From the NCBI GenBank assembly GCA_937960795.1, contig CALGPA010000119.1, forward strand, positions 1 through 27,951: 27,951 nucleotides of DNA, in the 5' to 3' direction. Made by a program: the position numbers and the translations under genes. Position 1 is the first letter of the stretch. Every line of letters starts with the position of its first letter. Positions 16,501 to 24,577 of the stretch are shown piece by piece. Source of the stretch: an uncultured bacterium. Lineage in GTDB: Bacteria > Cloacimonadota > Cloacimonadia > Cloacimonadales > Cloacimonadaceae. The notes under the pieces were generated by a model that saw nothing but the letters and a program-made list of their open reading frames with translations, did no database searches and was not told the DNA's origin.

Positions 16501-16625
16501 TTGCCTATCTGAGAAACATGGATCTTTTTGATATTCCGGTGGCAAAACTCTCCAGCGGAATCTACATAGCCGTGATTAGCGGTGGCGGGGAAACTCACCG
16601 CTTGCGCTTTGGAATAGAAAAATAA
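13506..16625 (+). CDS. secreted M6-family metalloprotease-like protein with altered zinc motif (HQFGH) and C-terminal sorting domain
   Basis: 1039 residues. ATG 13506 has GGGAG at 13490-13494; an out-of-frame ATG at 13499 leads only to a short frame. It begins with a signal peptide (MPKFSKHIYLALAVLLLSQIYA). Residues about 70-350 match the M6 (immune-inhibitor-A-like) catalytic domain: NILAVMVEFSD, FYDASHGSYEMDYTVFP, then AHQFGHVLGLPTLFD and GIGNWGLMGTG. The zinc motif HExxH is here H266-Q-F-G-H270: Gln267 (CAG, 14304-14306) replaces the catalytic Glu, so peptidase activity is doubtful although zinc could still bind. DGSGILIWHIDENVI (near 433-447) is also typical of M6 proteins. FG-GAP/VCBS-like repeats follow (ADVDQNGNLDIVL, VHDLDGDAKLELI, about 785-855). 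Residues about 953-1039 are a sorting domain (FFPNPL ... RIFDISGKML ... SSGIYIAVI). It leads an operon with a PorV-like protein and a subtilase. Confidence 0.88.
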   Translation: MPKFSKHIYLALAVLLLSQIYAMVPPHPGYKEVPEVWHPVRPEITLQSDGKSGASSTVREDFPGQITEPLPSNILAVMVEFSDVHFQTEPLYPDFLVHDQEFFERWMLHLSDFFYDASHGSYEMDYTVFPEVFRMARPMAWYGSDIPGKTDVRLMDILPDLMQASSAQISYSDYDGLIIFHAGAGQETDIERNSTESIWSTFLTRRAMQAYFDPDNDDYPGFVTPDSAILTNVVIVPEHQYHSYFPAEGEEHASDYIFSLYGVLAHQFGHVLGLPTLFDNDSSNGVSQGIGNWGLMGTGVWNGNGYVPAQLSAWSRYFLNWEEYETITTDGEGFVVDHFLNHQEGATRLYKVPISEREYFLLENRQQNPDGSLDPYTSLPSYSFKLLPEGEQDYYENYPDLPYFNFMKNRYVGSEWDFFLPGYGMSPHTDGSGILIWHIDENVIAENFTLNFDRNRVNGYAPHKGVDLEEADGFQHLDTPLMHDYKYGGPDDSYRAGNNDYFGNGSHEGLTWLPTAESYYGGIPLEIYDISESGNQMSFSVRFAWNLDAGYHDVSTLPAAVIDLDPEIQSEIFYPMPDGRIAIFHEESMAAGFPIQMQPIPQLYVYDSQALYIPMQTDGLARLYRITKDERLFVLNLPNHEWLSHPVDAGGSIILPLWDQAAGTSRILTFDKSSHDTEDLIGSSEILRGNLSLSPNHLRGIMQESDAGAFSLFEYSLDSGDMNVHPLAFPADSLVIGVFAARLAEGENLIVQSPHSIWAYDLDGEQATLRQGFPYLMDFQCTAPLTLADVDQNGNLDIVLAGSSAIQIIDHRGNDISRGNLDLGLADDGISAGVLVHDLDGDAKLELISSFNFNRLAAWGTDFRIKRDFPISLTERSRHMPFVAAGLDDRYYLWSATDRGRIYRTELAGYSPESPKGLWQHEFGNMSRTAWHPGSEMPNQFLSAGRFVTEELYFFPNPLKRFYQPQISLSVMPTEDMPISLRIFDISGKMLYDHSGMAFAYLRNMDLFDIPVAKLSSGIYIAVISGGGETHRLRFGIEK

Positions 16626-16638
16626 GGAGCAAAGCTTC

Positions 16639-17538
16639 ATGAAAAGATATATCATCACCCTCATCATCAGCATCATGATCTTAGGCATCGCCGCCGAGAT
16701 CCACTCCGGCGCGGGAGAATATGGCTATCAGTTCCTAAACATCCCGCTCAACCCTAGCGCCATGGCTCTCGCAGGACGCGGAATGCACTCAGACGGCAAC
16801 AATGCAAATTGGCTCTGGCAGCCCTCTGCCGGCACCGACAGACGCGCCAAGACCGTCAATGCGGCTCATCACACTTGGATCGGGGACACAGCCTACACTT
16901 CGTTGGTTTATTCATACGCTCAGCGCAGATCACACATGGGGCTTGCCTTGATCAACCTCAGCTATGGTGAGATCGAAAAGCGGGATGAGACAGGTCAGCT
17001 GATCGGACACTATGCACCCGCGGACATCGCAGTGAAGGGAAACTATGCCCTCAGGATGACCCCATCTTGGTATCTGGGCGCGAATCTGGGACTGCTCTAT
17101 CAAAAGATAGACACAGCATCTTCCTTGGCGCTGGTCACAGATCTCGGCAGCACCTGGATCCCACCCATCCAAGATAGCAAGATCTCCTTGGCAATGCGCA
17201 ATCTGGGAGTCTCAAATAAGACTTCCGAAGAGAAGACCAAGCTGCCCCTGCGCTTTGACATGGACGCATACAAAGGCTTTCGGATCGCCGGACATCATCT
17301 CGGACTGGAAGCATCGCTGTCCAAGGCTGTGGATGACAATATCCGCTATAGCACCGCCCTTGAAATGGGCGTCTTGGATAACCTTTTCCTGCGCGGCGGA
17401 TACCAAAATGCTGATGCCACCTCCTTCTCTGCCGGCATCGGATTTCAGGTCCTCAGACTCAATGTGGACTATGGCTTTGCCGCTTATACAGACGGGCTGA
17501 GTGACGTGCACAGCTTTGGACTCACCTATCACTTTTAG
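16639..17538 (+). CDS. PorV/PorQ-like (UPF0164-type) outer-membrane beta-barrel protein
   Basis: A 299-residue protein; GGAG lies nine bases before ATG 16639. The N-terminus MKRYIITLIISIMILGIAAE is a signal peptide. It then shows the family's opening, GAGEYGYQFLNIPLNPSAMALAGRG, followed by alternating strands (TSLVYSYAQRRSHMGLALINLSYGEI ...), and ends with an aromatic residue (SFGLTYHF), as expected for a BAM-assembled barrel. In Bacteroidetes, PorV escorts type IX secretion cargo to the sortase at the outer membrane. The gene lies 13 bases after the M6-like gene and 18 bases before the subtilase gene, both encoding proteins with sorting domains, so a dedicated role for these two cargoes is plausible inference. 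It could instead be a porin of the wider UPF0164/FadL-like group. Confidence 0.8.
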   Translation: MKRYIITLIISIMILGIAAEIHSGAGEYGYQFLNIPLNPSAMALAGRGMHSDGNNANWLWQPSAGTDRRAKTVNAAHHTWIGDTAYTSLVYSYAQRRSHMGLALINLSYGEIEKRDETGQLIGHYAPADIAVKGNYALRMTPSWYLGANLGLLYQKIDTASSLALVTDLGSTWIPPIQDSKISLAMRNLGVSNKTSEEKTKLPLRFDMDAYKGFRIAGHHLGLEASLSKAVDDNIRYSTALEMGVLDNLFLRGGYQNADATSFSAGIGFQVLRLNVDYGFAAYTDGLSDVHSFGLTYHF

Positions 17539-17556
17539 GATACTATTAGGACTCTT

Positions 17557-20500
17557 ATGAAGATCTTGATCTCGCTTGCCGGATGGCTTCATGCCCACAC
17601 AAAATGCTTTTTGCCTCTCTTGTTGCTGGCATACTCTGCCGTCCTTTTTGCCGTGCCGGAATACACACCCGGGCAATTGCTGTTTAAAACCACTGCCCCC
17701 ACGCGGATATCCGAGGGCAAGACCGGGCTCTTGGCCTTTGACGGATACCTCAGTCAATATGGAGTCAAGCGTGTTAAGCCGATGAAGGGCATGCCGGACG
17801 AAAGATATTTCAAGGTCGATCTCAGCCAAATGCCGGATCTTCATCAGATCAAAAACCAAAGCTTTGCCGGGATCGAATATATCGAGCCAAACTATCTCAG
17901 AAAGCTGCATAGCGTGCCCAATGACCCGCTCTTCCCGCGGCAACTTCTGCATCTGAGCAGCATCCCGCAAGCTTGGGCATACACTACGGGCAGTCAGCAG
18001 ATCATCGTCGCTGTCATCGATAGCGGATTGCTCATCGATCACCCGGATATCGCGGCAAACGTCTATATCAATACCAATGAGATCCCGGATAGCGGGGTGG
18101 ATGATGATGGCAATGGATATATCGACGATTGGTGTGGATGGGACTTTGTGGATGCCCCGGAGATGGCGCATGTGGCACTGGGAGACTTCGTTGATCAAGA
18201 TAATGACGTCACCGACGAGAACTTTCATGGCACTCACGTCTCCGGCATCATCGGTGCGATTGGAAACAACTCACTCGGCATCTCAGGGGTGGCATGGAAC
18301 GTCCGCATTATGCCGCTTCGGGCAGGATTTCGCACCATCGACGCGGGCTATCTGCAAGATGACGATGCCGCCGCCGCGATCATCTATGCGGCAGATAATG
18401 GCGCTCATGTGATCAACATGAGCTGGGGTGACCCAAACTATTCCGCCATCATCGCGGATGCCTGTGACTACGCCTACGAAAAGGGCGTGGTGCTGGTAGC
18501 ATCCTCTGGTAATGACGGCGCGCGTGGGCTCAGCTATCCCGCCAAGCTTTCCAATGTGATCAGCGTGGGCAGCGTCAATCACGCCAAGGTGGTATCGACC
18601 TTTTCCAGCGTCGGTCCCCAACTGGATCTCGTGGCTCCCGGAGAGGCAATCCTGTCCACTTATAAGACCACTCCCGACGAGCTCTATATGGAGATGAGCG
18701 GCACCTCGATGAGCGCGCCGATGGTCTCCGGCAGCATTGCGCTCTTGCTCTCCTTGGTGCCTGGTCTTACGCCGGCAGAAGTGCGAGCCCGGCTTCTAAG
18801 CTCCACGGACGACATCAACACTCCGGGATATGATAACTCATCCGGACACGGACTCTTGAACACGCGTAAGCTTCTGGAAAATCTGGATCCGCCCTTTGTG
18901 AAGATAGATTACCCTCTGGATCAATCCGGAATATCCGGCACAACCGAGTTTCGCGGCAGCGTCTACGGCTCGGATTTTGCCAGATATACGCTGATGTATC
19001 TCCCCCTATCCGCAACGGGGCAAGTGAGCTGGAAGGACACTCAGGAGCACACTCCGCAGCCCACCTACCACAATGTGGAGATTCATGATGATGTCTTGGG
19101 AATCTTCCACATCCCAAATAGCTTTCCGGACGGCGAGTACCTGATCCGACTCCAATATGAAAAGCGGCAAAACAACCTGATGAAATACAATTACTACCGC
19201 ACGATCACGGTGGATCGCAGTGCCGCGACTATCCTGCCCGGATCCCTACAAAGCTTTAGCCGCTATAGTGGGGCGAATCTTAGGCACTATGTAAGCGCCA
19301 TCTTTGACAAAGCAGTGCGGGCTGATCTGATGATCACTGATTCCCAGGGCGATAATAGCATCGTCTATGGCGCATACAGTGATACCCTGCAGGTGTGGGC
19401 TTTGCCCCCGGATCTTCCTCCCGGAATGATCGATATCACAGTCCGAGCAAGCTGCCACAGCGCGTTTAGCTTCCAAAGCCCTGTCTATGAAGACTTCTTG
19501 GAGATTCGGTATCACAGCATCCCAAACTATGGCTTTGCTGCCCATCCCATCGGTAGCGCCCGCGTGCCGCTGAATAAATGGCACGATTTCAATACTTCGG
19601 GTAAGGATGAATACTTGGCGATGGACATCCCCGTCAGCGGTTATGGTCAAGTGCGCGCCTATGAAGTGCATGGAAATGAGCATCTACAGACGCATCTCTT
19701 CTCGCAGAACTTCTGGCCATTGGACATCGGCAACACAAACGCCCGCGGCATGGAAGTCCTCGCCATCCAATCCGAGATCGGCAAGCTTTGGGAAACTCGC
19801 TTGGGTGAAGAATATCCCGATCCCGATTCGCTGATCTTCAACGACATCGGCATCACCGGCGGAATCATGGCTGATCTGGATGGCAACGGCAGAGCTGAGC
19901 TGCTCTTGGTCAAAAACCTCCCGGCTGCCCGCATAGTGCAGATCTATGGCAGAAACACTCAGGGAATCATGGCACCCAGAGCCGCTCTACAAAACACTAC
20001 GGCTACCTTCCTTAGGAACAACTTTGTACCTTCGATCATCGCATATGACTTCTCAGGTGACGGACAAAAAGAGATACTCACTGCCGATACCGATGGCGAC
20101 ATCATGATCTATCACAGTCAGGCAAATACCGCTGGGATGATCTGGCAACACCGCCTCCCCGTCCAAAATGCCTATCAGATGGCAAAAGGGGATTTCAACG
20201 GGGATTCGCGGATGGACTTCATTGTGGGCGGCTACAACACCAATATCGTCAATCCCGATCTGAACTTCTGGCACTTTGAGGCTTTCACATGGGACGATGA
20301 CAATGAGGATTTCCTCAGCATGGGCGCCATCAGATTCAACCAAGTGGAGTCCCAAAACGCGATCATGGCAATGGATATCGATGGTGATTCTCAGGATGAG
20401 GTCATCCTGGGCATATCGCCAAACTTCTATGTCATCAAATACATTGATGGTGAGCTGATGCCGATCTTCATCGGAGAAAGCCACTCAAACTATCGCTTGG

Positions 20501-21771
20501 CGGGATGGCACGATGAAACGGGCGCTCCTTGGATGATGAGCAACCAACGCGTCAGTGCGGACTCCCTGATCGCCGTGCAATGGGGAAAGGACGCTGCCTA
20601 TACCGGGCCTCCTTTGCCCTCAAACTTCCTAGCAATCCCCCAAGATGAAGGCAGCGTGCGGCTAAGCTGGCTCGGAGATAGCGGCGGATACTTCCGTATC
20701 TATCGCAAGGACGAGGACGGACAGATCACCATGATTGATCCGATCTCCGGAAACAGCTACACAGATTTTGGACTGAGCGCTCATCACAATTACCAATACG
20801 CGATTGCCAATATCGACGATGCCTTCTCCCCTGCTGAAAGCCGTCTTTCAGCTTGGCAAGACGCCATCCCGATGCCGATCCCCGAGATCGTCGAGATCTA
20901 TATGGTGGGCAATCGGGAACTCCGCGCGATCTTCAACCAAAGCCTTGATGCCTCGGTGCTCAATCCCTCGCTATATACCCTTTCCCACGAGCTGGGGCAT
21001 CCGCTCTCGGTGAATAGCACCCATCAGCAGAGAGGAGTTCAATTGAGATTCCGCGATGCTTTCCCCATGACGGACACGCCCTTTAGCCTCACCGTGGACG
21101 GCATTCGGGGAACCAGCGGTGTTCAGATGGGCACCCAAGTATATTCCTTCCCCTATGTGACCGATCTGGATCCGCCCAAGATCATCTCGGTCAATCTCAC
21201 GGATGACAATCGCGCCGTCTTGATCGGCTTTGATGACGCTCTTGAGCCGCAAGCTGCCGCGTATCCGGGAAACTATAGCCTCAGTAGTCCTGCCAATGAT
21301 CCCGAGAACTCCATCATCGGTGTATCCCATGACGAAAACGTCGTGAAAGTCAGCTTTGCACATAGGCTAAAACACAGCAATGAATCATATTACATCCGGG
21401 TCGACAACGTCACAGACCTCTTTGGGAACCTGATATCCCCGCTGCACAATCTTGCTAGATTTGCCGTGCGCGACTATGATGACCTCAGCCGGATAGTGGT
21501 CTTCCCAAATCCGCTCATGCGCAGCCGGGACAGTGAGATCATCTTCATGAATTTCCCGCCTTTCCAAAAAGGCAAGATCGCCATCTATGACGCATCCGGC
21601 ACTCTGATCTTGCGCAGGGATATCGGCCCCTTCAACCCGGAAAACAACCGCATCACATGGCGCTGGAACGCCACCAACTCAGACGGCAGAAGACTATCAA
21701 GCGGGATCTACTACTACGTGATCGAGATGCAAGAAGAGCGTGCCCGCGGGAAGTTTGCCATCATCAATTAA
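17557..21771 (+). CDS. secreted subtilisin-family (S8) serine protease with VCBS-like repeats, Fn3-like domain and sorting domain
   Basis: 1404 residues with complete S8 catalytic residues: Asp155 in VAVIDSG, His224 in FHGTHVSG, oxyanion Asn319 in ASSGND and Ser384 in SGTSMSAP. The N-terminus has a hydrophobic signal segment (about 17-33) and a propeptide (EYTPGQLLFKT ... YIEPNYLRKL, about 35-117). DDDGNGYIDDWCGWDF (182-197) is an acidic insert typical of this subgroup, probably calcium-binding. After the protease domain come a beta-sandwich region, FG-GAP/VCBS-like repeats (ADLDGNGRAELLL, YDFSGDGQKEILT, GDFNGDSRMDFIV, MDIDGDSQDEVIL; about 765-955), an Fn3-like domain (about 1018-1088) and a type IX-style sorting domain (VFPNPLMRS ... 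SSGIYYYVIEMQEE, about 1314-1404). It is probably an extracellular or surface-anchored protease supplying peptides. AGGAC lies just before ATG 17557. hflX follows ten bases after the stop. Confidence 0.93.
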   Translation: MKILISLAGWLHAHTKCFLPLLLLAYSAVLFAVPEYTPGQLLFKTTAPTRISEGKTGLLAFDGYLSQYGVKRVKPMKGMPDERYFKVDLSQMPDLHQIKNQSFAGIEYIEPNYLRKLHSVPNDPLFPRQLLHLSSIPQAWAYTTGSQQIIVAVIDSGLLIDHPDIAANVYINTNEIPDSGVDDDGNGYIDDWCGWDFVDAPEMAHVALGDFVDQDNDVTDENFHGTHVSGIIGAIGNNSLGISGVAWNVRIMPLRAGFRTIDAGYLQDDDAAAAIIYAADNGAHVINMSWGDPNYSAIIADACDYAYEKGVVLVASSGNDGARGLSYPAKLSNVISVGSVNHAKVVSTFSSVGPQLDLVAPGEAILSTYKTTPDELYMEMSGTSMSAPMVSGSIALLLSLVPGLTPAEVRARLLSSTDDINTPGYDNSSGHGLLNTRKLLENLDPPFVKIDYPLDQSGISGTTEFRGSVYGSDFARYTLMYLPLSATGQVSWKDTQEHTPQPTYHNVEIHDDVLGIFHIPNSFPDGEYLIRLQYEKRQNNLMKYNYYRTITVDRSAATILPGSLQSFSRYSGANLRHYVSAIFDKAVRADLMITDSQGDNSIVYGAYSDTLQVWALPPDLPPGMIDITVRASCHSAFSFQSPVYEDFLEIRYHSIPNYGFAAHPIGSARVPLNKWHDFNTSGKDEYLAMDIPVSGYGQVRAYEVHGNEHLQTHLFSQNFWPLDIGNTNARGMEVLAIQSEIGKLWETRLGEEYPDPDSLIFNDIGITGGIMADLDGNGRAELLLVKNLPAARIVQIYGRNTQGIMAPRAALQNTTATFLRNNFVPSIIAYDFSGDGQKEILTADTDGDIMIYHSQANTAGMIWQHRLPVQNAYQMAKGDFNGDSRMDFIVGGYNTNIVNPDLNFWHFEAFTWDDDNEDFLSMGAIRFNQVESQNAIMAMDIDGDSQDEVILGISPNFYVIKYIDGELMPIFIGESHSNYRLAGWHDETGAPWMMSNQRVSADSLIAVQWGKDAAYTGPPLPSNFLAIPQDEGSVRLSWLGDSGGYFRIYRKDEDGQITMIDPISGNSYTDFGLSAHHNYQYAIANIDDAFSPAESRLSAWQDAIPMPIPEIVEIYMVGNRELRAIFNQSLDASVLNPSLYTLSHELGHPLSVNSTHQQRGVQLRFRDAFPMTDTPFSLTVDGIRGTSGVQMGTQVYSFPYVTDLDPPKIISVNLTDDNRAVLIGFDDALEPQAAAYPGNYSLSSPANDPENSIIGVSHDENVVKVSFAHRLKHSNESYYIRVDNVTDLFGNLISPLHNLARFAVRDYDDLSRIVVFPNPLMRSRDSEIIFMNFPPFQKGKIAIYDASGTLILRRDIGPFNPENNRITWRWNATNSDGRRLSSGIYYYVIEMQEERARGKFAIIN

Positions 21772-21781
21772 AGGACATATT

Positions 21782-23116
21782 ATGAATAGCGATCCTCATT
21801 GGGACGACTTTGAAATCGAAGAAGAAGAAGAAAGCTGGGACGAGCTTCAAAAGGAAGAGAAAAGCGCCTTCATCGCCGCGGTAGTCCGCCAAAAAGACAA
21901 GATTGAAGAAGTGGAAGCCTCCCTGGATGAGCTGGAACGCCTCGCCGATACTGCCGGCATAGCCGTCTTGGGACGCTATACCCAAAGACGCCCCAATCCC
22001 GAGCGGGGAACATACTTTGGCAAAGGCTTCCTAGAGGAGATCGGCACACGCCTCCTTCAAGCCGGAGCAGACATGCTGATCGTGAACGCTGAGCTCTCCC
22101 CCATGCAAGGCAGAAACATCGAAAAACAATATGAGATCAAGGTGATAGACCGCACGGAAGTGATCCTGAGCATCTTCCACGATCACGCTCGCAGCCGCGA
22201 AGCCAAGCTGCAAGTCAAGCTGGCAGAGCTGCAATATCAGCTACCCAGACTCAGACGCCTCTGGGGACACTTTGACAAAGAGCGGGGCAGCGTTCGCAGC
22301 ACCGGTGGATCCGCCAGCCGAGGTATGGGTGAGAAACAGATCGAGATCGACAAACGCCTCATCCGCACGCAGATCCGCAAGATAAACACCGCCATCGACC
22401 GCATCTCCGCCCACAAAGAGACGCAGCGCAAGCAGCGCGACAGCACGAAGAAGATCTGCCTGGTCGGCTATACCAATGCCGGCAAATCCACCCTTTTTAA
22501 CCGCCTCACAGACGCGGGAGTGCTCGTTGAAGATAGGCTCTTTGCCACACTCGATTCCACCAGCAGACAGCTCAAGCTCTCCACCGGCGCTCCGACCGTG
22601 ATATCCGATACGGTGGGCTTTATATCAGATCTCCCCCACCATCTCGTGGCTTCTTTTCGAGCCACTTTGATGGAAGCCGTGGATGCGGATTTGCTACTGC
22701 ATGTCTTGGATATCTCCGATGAGCGGCACGACTACTATGTGGAGCAAGTCAATCAGGTCTTGACAGGCATCGGTGCCCATGAGATCCCTCAGATCTTGGT
22801 GTTAAACAAAAAAGACCAAGTGGATGATAGATACAGCAAGCTCATGGAAAGACACTATGGCACAGCCGTCGCCATCAGCGCATCCCAAGATCAGGGCATC
22901 AATGAGCTTCTGGATCTGATCGAGATCGTCTTGATGGACAATCGACGCTACACCCTGCATCTTCCCTATGAGGAGACCTCACTGGTCTCGCGTCTGCATG
23001 ATCTGGGCAAGATCGAGCGTGAAGACTATCGCGAAGACGGGATCCACATCGAGGTCATCCTGGGCAAGATGGATCGCCATCTGATCCAAGACTTCATCGT
23101 TGAAAAGCCAGATTAG
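21782..23116 (+). CDS. hflX: ribosome-associated GTPase HflX
   Basis: A 444-residue cytoplasmic GTPase. HflX binds the 50S subunit and splits stalled or stress-damaged ribosomes. ATG 21782 follows AAAGGA at 21771-21776; a longer frame reaching back into the subtilase gene is not credible. An acidic N-terminal extension (FEIEEEEESWDELQKEEK) precedes the HflX N-domain (TYFGKGFLEEI ... AELSPMQGRNIEKQYEIKVIDRTEVIL ... IFHDHARSREAKLQVKLAELQYQLPRLR) and the glycine-rich linker STGGSASRGMGEKQIEID. G-domain motifs: GYTNAGKST (229-237), FATLDST (switch I region, 254-260), DTVGF (276-280), NKKD (342-345) and SAS (366-368). A C-terminal domain follows (Y-T-L-H-L-P at about 390). It is the last gene of the protease run but functionally unrelated, probably transcribed by read-through or an internal promoter. 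Confidence 0.93.
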   Translation: MNSDPHWDDFEIEEEEESWDELQKEEKSAFIAAVVRQKDKIEEVEASLDELERLADTAGIAVLGRYTQRRPNPERGTYFGKGFLEEIGTRLLQAGADMLIVNAELSPMQGRNIEKQYEIKVIDRTEVILSIFHDHARSREAKLQVKLAELQYQLPRLRRLWGHFDKERGSVRSTGGSASRGMGEKQIEIDKRLIRTQIRKINTAIDRISAHKETQRKQRDSTKKICLVGYTNAGKSTLFNRLTDAGVLVEDRLFATLDSTSRQLKLSTGAPTVISDTVGFISDLPHHLVASFRATLMEAVDADLLLHVLDISDERHDYYVEQVNQVLTGIGAHEIPQILVLNKKDQVDDRYSKLMERHYGTAVAISASQDQGINELLDLIEIVLMDNRRYTLHLPYEETSLVSRLHDLGKIEREDYREDGIHIEVILGKMDRHLIQDFIVEKPD

Positions 23117-23202
23117 ATCTGAGCTTGGGCAATTCCCTTGACAGTTCTGCCTGATATTGTAGCAAAGTTTTAAAGAATATAATCATACTATTAGGAGAAA
23201 AC

Positions 23203-23868
23203 ATGGTAAAGCAAGTTTCTGCAAAAGAAGCCGCTCATCTGATAACGCCCGGCTGCAGATTGGCCATCGGCGGATTTTTGGCAGTTGGCGCCCCTGAATC
23301 CATCATTGACGCCATCGTGGAGGCAGGCATCAAAGATCTGCACATGATCGTCATCGCTTCGGATTGGGAAGATCGCGGCGTGGGCAAGCTGGTCGTCGCC
23401 CGAGCCATCAAGAGCGCTCAGGTCTCACATCTGGGCACCAATCGCGCCATTCAAGCGCAGATGAATGCCGGCGAGATCGAGATCGAGCTGGTGCCCCAAG
23501 GCACCCTGATGGAAAGAATCCGCTGCTTTGGCTCCGGACTAGGCGGAGTACTCACTCCCACAGGCCTGGGCACAGTGGTCCAAGAAGGCAAGCAAATCCT
23601 CTCTGTGGATGGCAAAGAGTATCTTCTCGAGCCCGCGATCAAAAGCGACTTTGCGCTCGTGCGCGCCTGGAAGGCAGACAAGATGGGCAATCTCATCTTC
23701 CGCAAAACCGCCCGCAACAGCAATCCTATCATGGCGATGGCAGGCAAGATCACCATCGCTGAAGTAGACGAGATCGTCGAGATCGGAGAGCTGGATCCCG
23801 AGCTCATCGCCTGCCCGGGAGTCTTTGTAAACTACATCGTCAAAAGCTCGGAGGTATCAAATGGATAA
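23203..23868 (+). CDS. 3-oxoacid/short-chain acyl CoA-transferase, subunit A
   Basis: A 221-residue alpha subunit of a class I CoA transferase (AtoD/CtfA/ScoA type). With subunit B it moves CoA between acyl-CoA and free acids such as acetate, butyrate or acetoacetate, in the cytoplasm. Visible marks: PGCRLAIGGFLAVGAPESII near the start, LVPQGTLMERIRCFGSGLGG in the middle, then LGTVVQEGK, KADKMGNLIFRKTARN and the ending ELDPELIACPGVFVNYIV. AGGAG (23192-23196) lies six bases before ATG 23203. Its last eight bases overlap the start of subunit B. In peptide-fermenting anaerobes such enzymes make the final CoA exchange that yields acetate or butyrate. I cannot tell the substrate, so I do not choose between ato, ctf and sco names. 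Confidence 0.92.
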   Translation: MVKQVSAKEAAHLITPGCRLAIGGFLAVGAPESIIDAIVEAGIKDLHMIVIASDWEDRGVGKLVVARAIKSAQVSHLGTNRAIQAQMNAGEIEIELVPQGTLMERIRCFGSGLGGVLTPTGLGTVVQEGKQILSVDGKEYLLEPAIKSDFALVRAWKADKMGNLIFRKTARNSNPIMAMAGKITIAEVDEIVEIGELDPELIACPGVFVNYIVKSSEVSNG

Positions 23869-24514
23869 GCGACAAATGATCGGTAAGCGCATCGCCCAAG
23901 AATTTCATGATGGAGATTATGTGAATCTCGGCATCGGCCTCCCCACTTTGGCAGTCAACCATATTCCCGAAGGCGTCCACGTCATCTTCCAGAGCGAAAA
24001 TGGCATGCTCGGAGTCGGCCCCAACCCGGCAGAAGGAGAGGAAGACAAAGACATGATCAATGCCGGCGGCGGATTCATCACCGCCCTCAAAGGCGCTTCC
24101 TTCTTCGACAGCGCCCTCAGCTTTGCCATCATCCGCGGCGGACACATCGATGCAACAGTCCTCGGCGCACTTCAGGTGGATGCCCACGGCAATCTGGCAA
24201 ATTGGATGATCCCCGGCAAGATGGTGCCAGGAATGGGCGGAGCCATGGATCTGGTGACAGGTGCCCGCAAGGTGATCGTCGCTATGGAACACGTGGACAA
24301 ACGCGGAAACCCCAAGATCCTCAAAGACTGCAATCTGCCCCTAACCGCCATGAGCAAGGTGAGCCTGATCATCACCGATATGGCTGTCATAGAAGTAAGT
24401 CCCAATGGCCTGGTGCTAAAGGAATTGGCAGAAGGCTGCACAGTCGAGGAAATCATCAACGCGACCCAAGCGGAGCTGATCATCCCCCTTGAGATCGGCT
24501 GCTTTGGATCCTAA
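23861..24514 (+). CDS. 3-oxoacid/short-chain acyl CoA-transferase, subunit B
   Basis: A 217-residue beta subunit. The catalytic glutamate that forms the enzyme-CoA thioester is Glu46 in SENGML, and GLPTL and GLGV-like glycine words flank it. GGGFITALKGASFFDSALSFAII, RGGHIDATVLGALQVD and the LANWMIPGKMVPGMGGAMDL segment are family signatures, so both halves of the enzyme look intact. The start ATG 23861 overlaps the subunit A stop by eight bases, with GGAGG at 23850-23854, giving coupled 1:1 synthesis. The two-gene operon ends at hairpins at 24522 and 24553. Confidence 0.94.
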   Translation: MDKRQMIGKRIAQEFHDGDYVNLGIGLPTLAVNHIPEGVHVIFQSENGMLGVGPNPAEGEEDKDMINAGGGFITALKGASFFDSALSFAIIRGGHIDATVLGALQVDAHGNLANWMIPGKMVPGMGGAMDLVTGARKVIVAMEHVDKRGNPKILKDCNLPLTAMSKVSLIITDMAVIEVSPNGLVLKELAEGCTVEEIINATQAELIIPLEIGCFGS

Positions 24515-24521
24515 GTAATCC

Positions 24522-24539
24522 CGCGCCTATCCGGGCGCG
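24522..24539 (+). terminator. GC-rich hairpin after the CoA-transferase operon
   Basis: CGCGCC (24522-24527) pairs with GGCGCG (24534-24539) around a six-base loop, eight bases after the stop. It has no T-tract of its own and precedes the stronger terminator hairpin at 24553; the two may act together or protect the 3' end. Confidence 0.5.
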
Positions 24540-24552
24540 AAGCCATACTATA

Positions 24553-24577
24553 AACCGGGATCCCTATCCCGGTTTTT
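24553..24577. terminator. bidirectional terminator between convergent genes
   Basis: AACCGGGAT (24553-24561) pairs with ATCCCGGTT (24566-24574) around CCCT, with TTTTT (24573-24577) on the plus side and AAA on the other side, giving a shorter U-run for the minus strand. It lies between the rightward CoA-transferase operon and the stop of the leftward HD-GYP gene at 24578, so it can serve both. Confidence 0.85.

Noticed and set aside
17541..17551. ATACTATTAGGA leader word shared by the subtilase and CoA-transferase genes
   Set aside because: It occurs only twice and includes the ribosome-binding site, so chance and translation signals suffice to explain it.
17212..18237. 341-codon open frame on the minus strand
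   Set aside because: It lies antisense to the PorV-like and subtilase genes, which have clear family motifs; no ribosome-binding site or family-like sequence.
23138..23183. TTGACA (23138) and TATAAT (23178) before the CoA-transferase operon as one promoter
   Set aside because: The spacer would be 34 bases. Each hexamer alone lacks a good partner, and TATAAT is so near the start codon that the leader would barely hold the ribosome-binding site.
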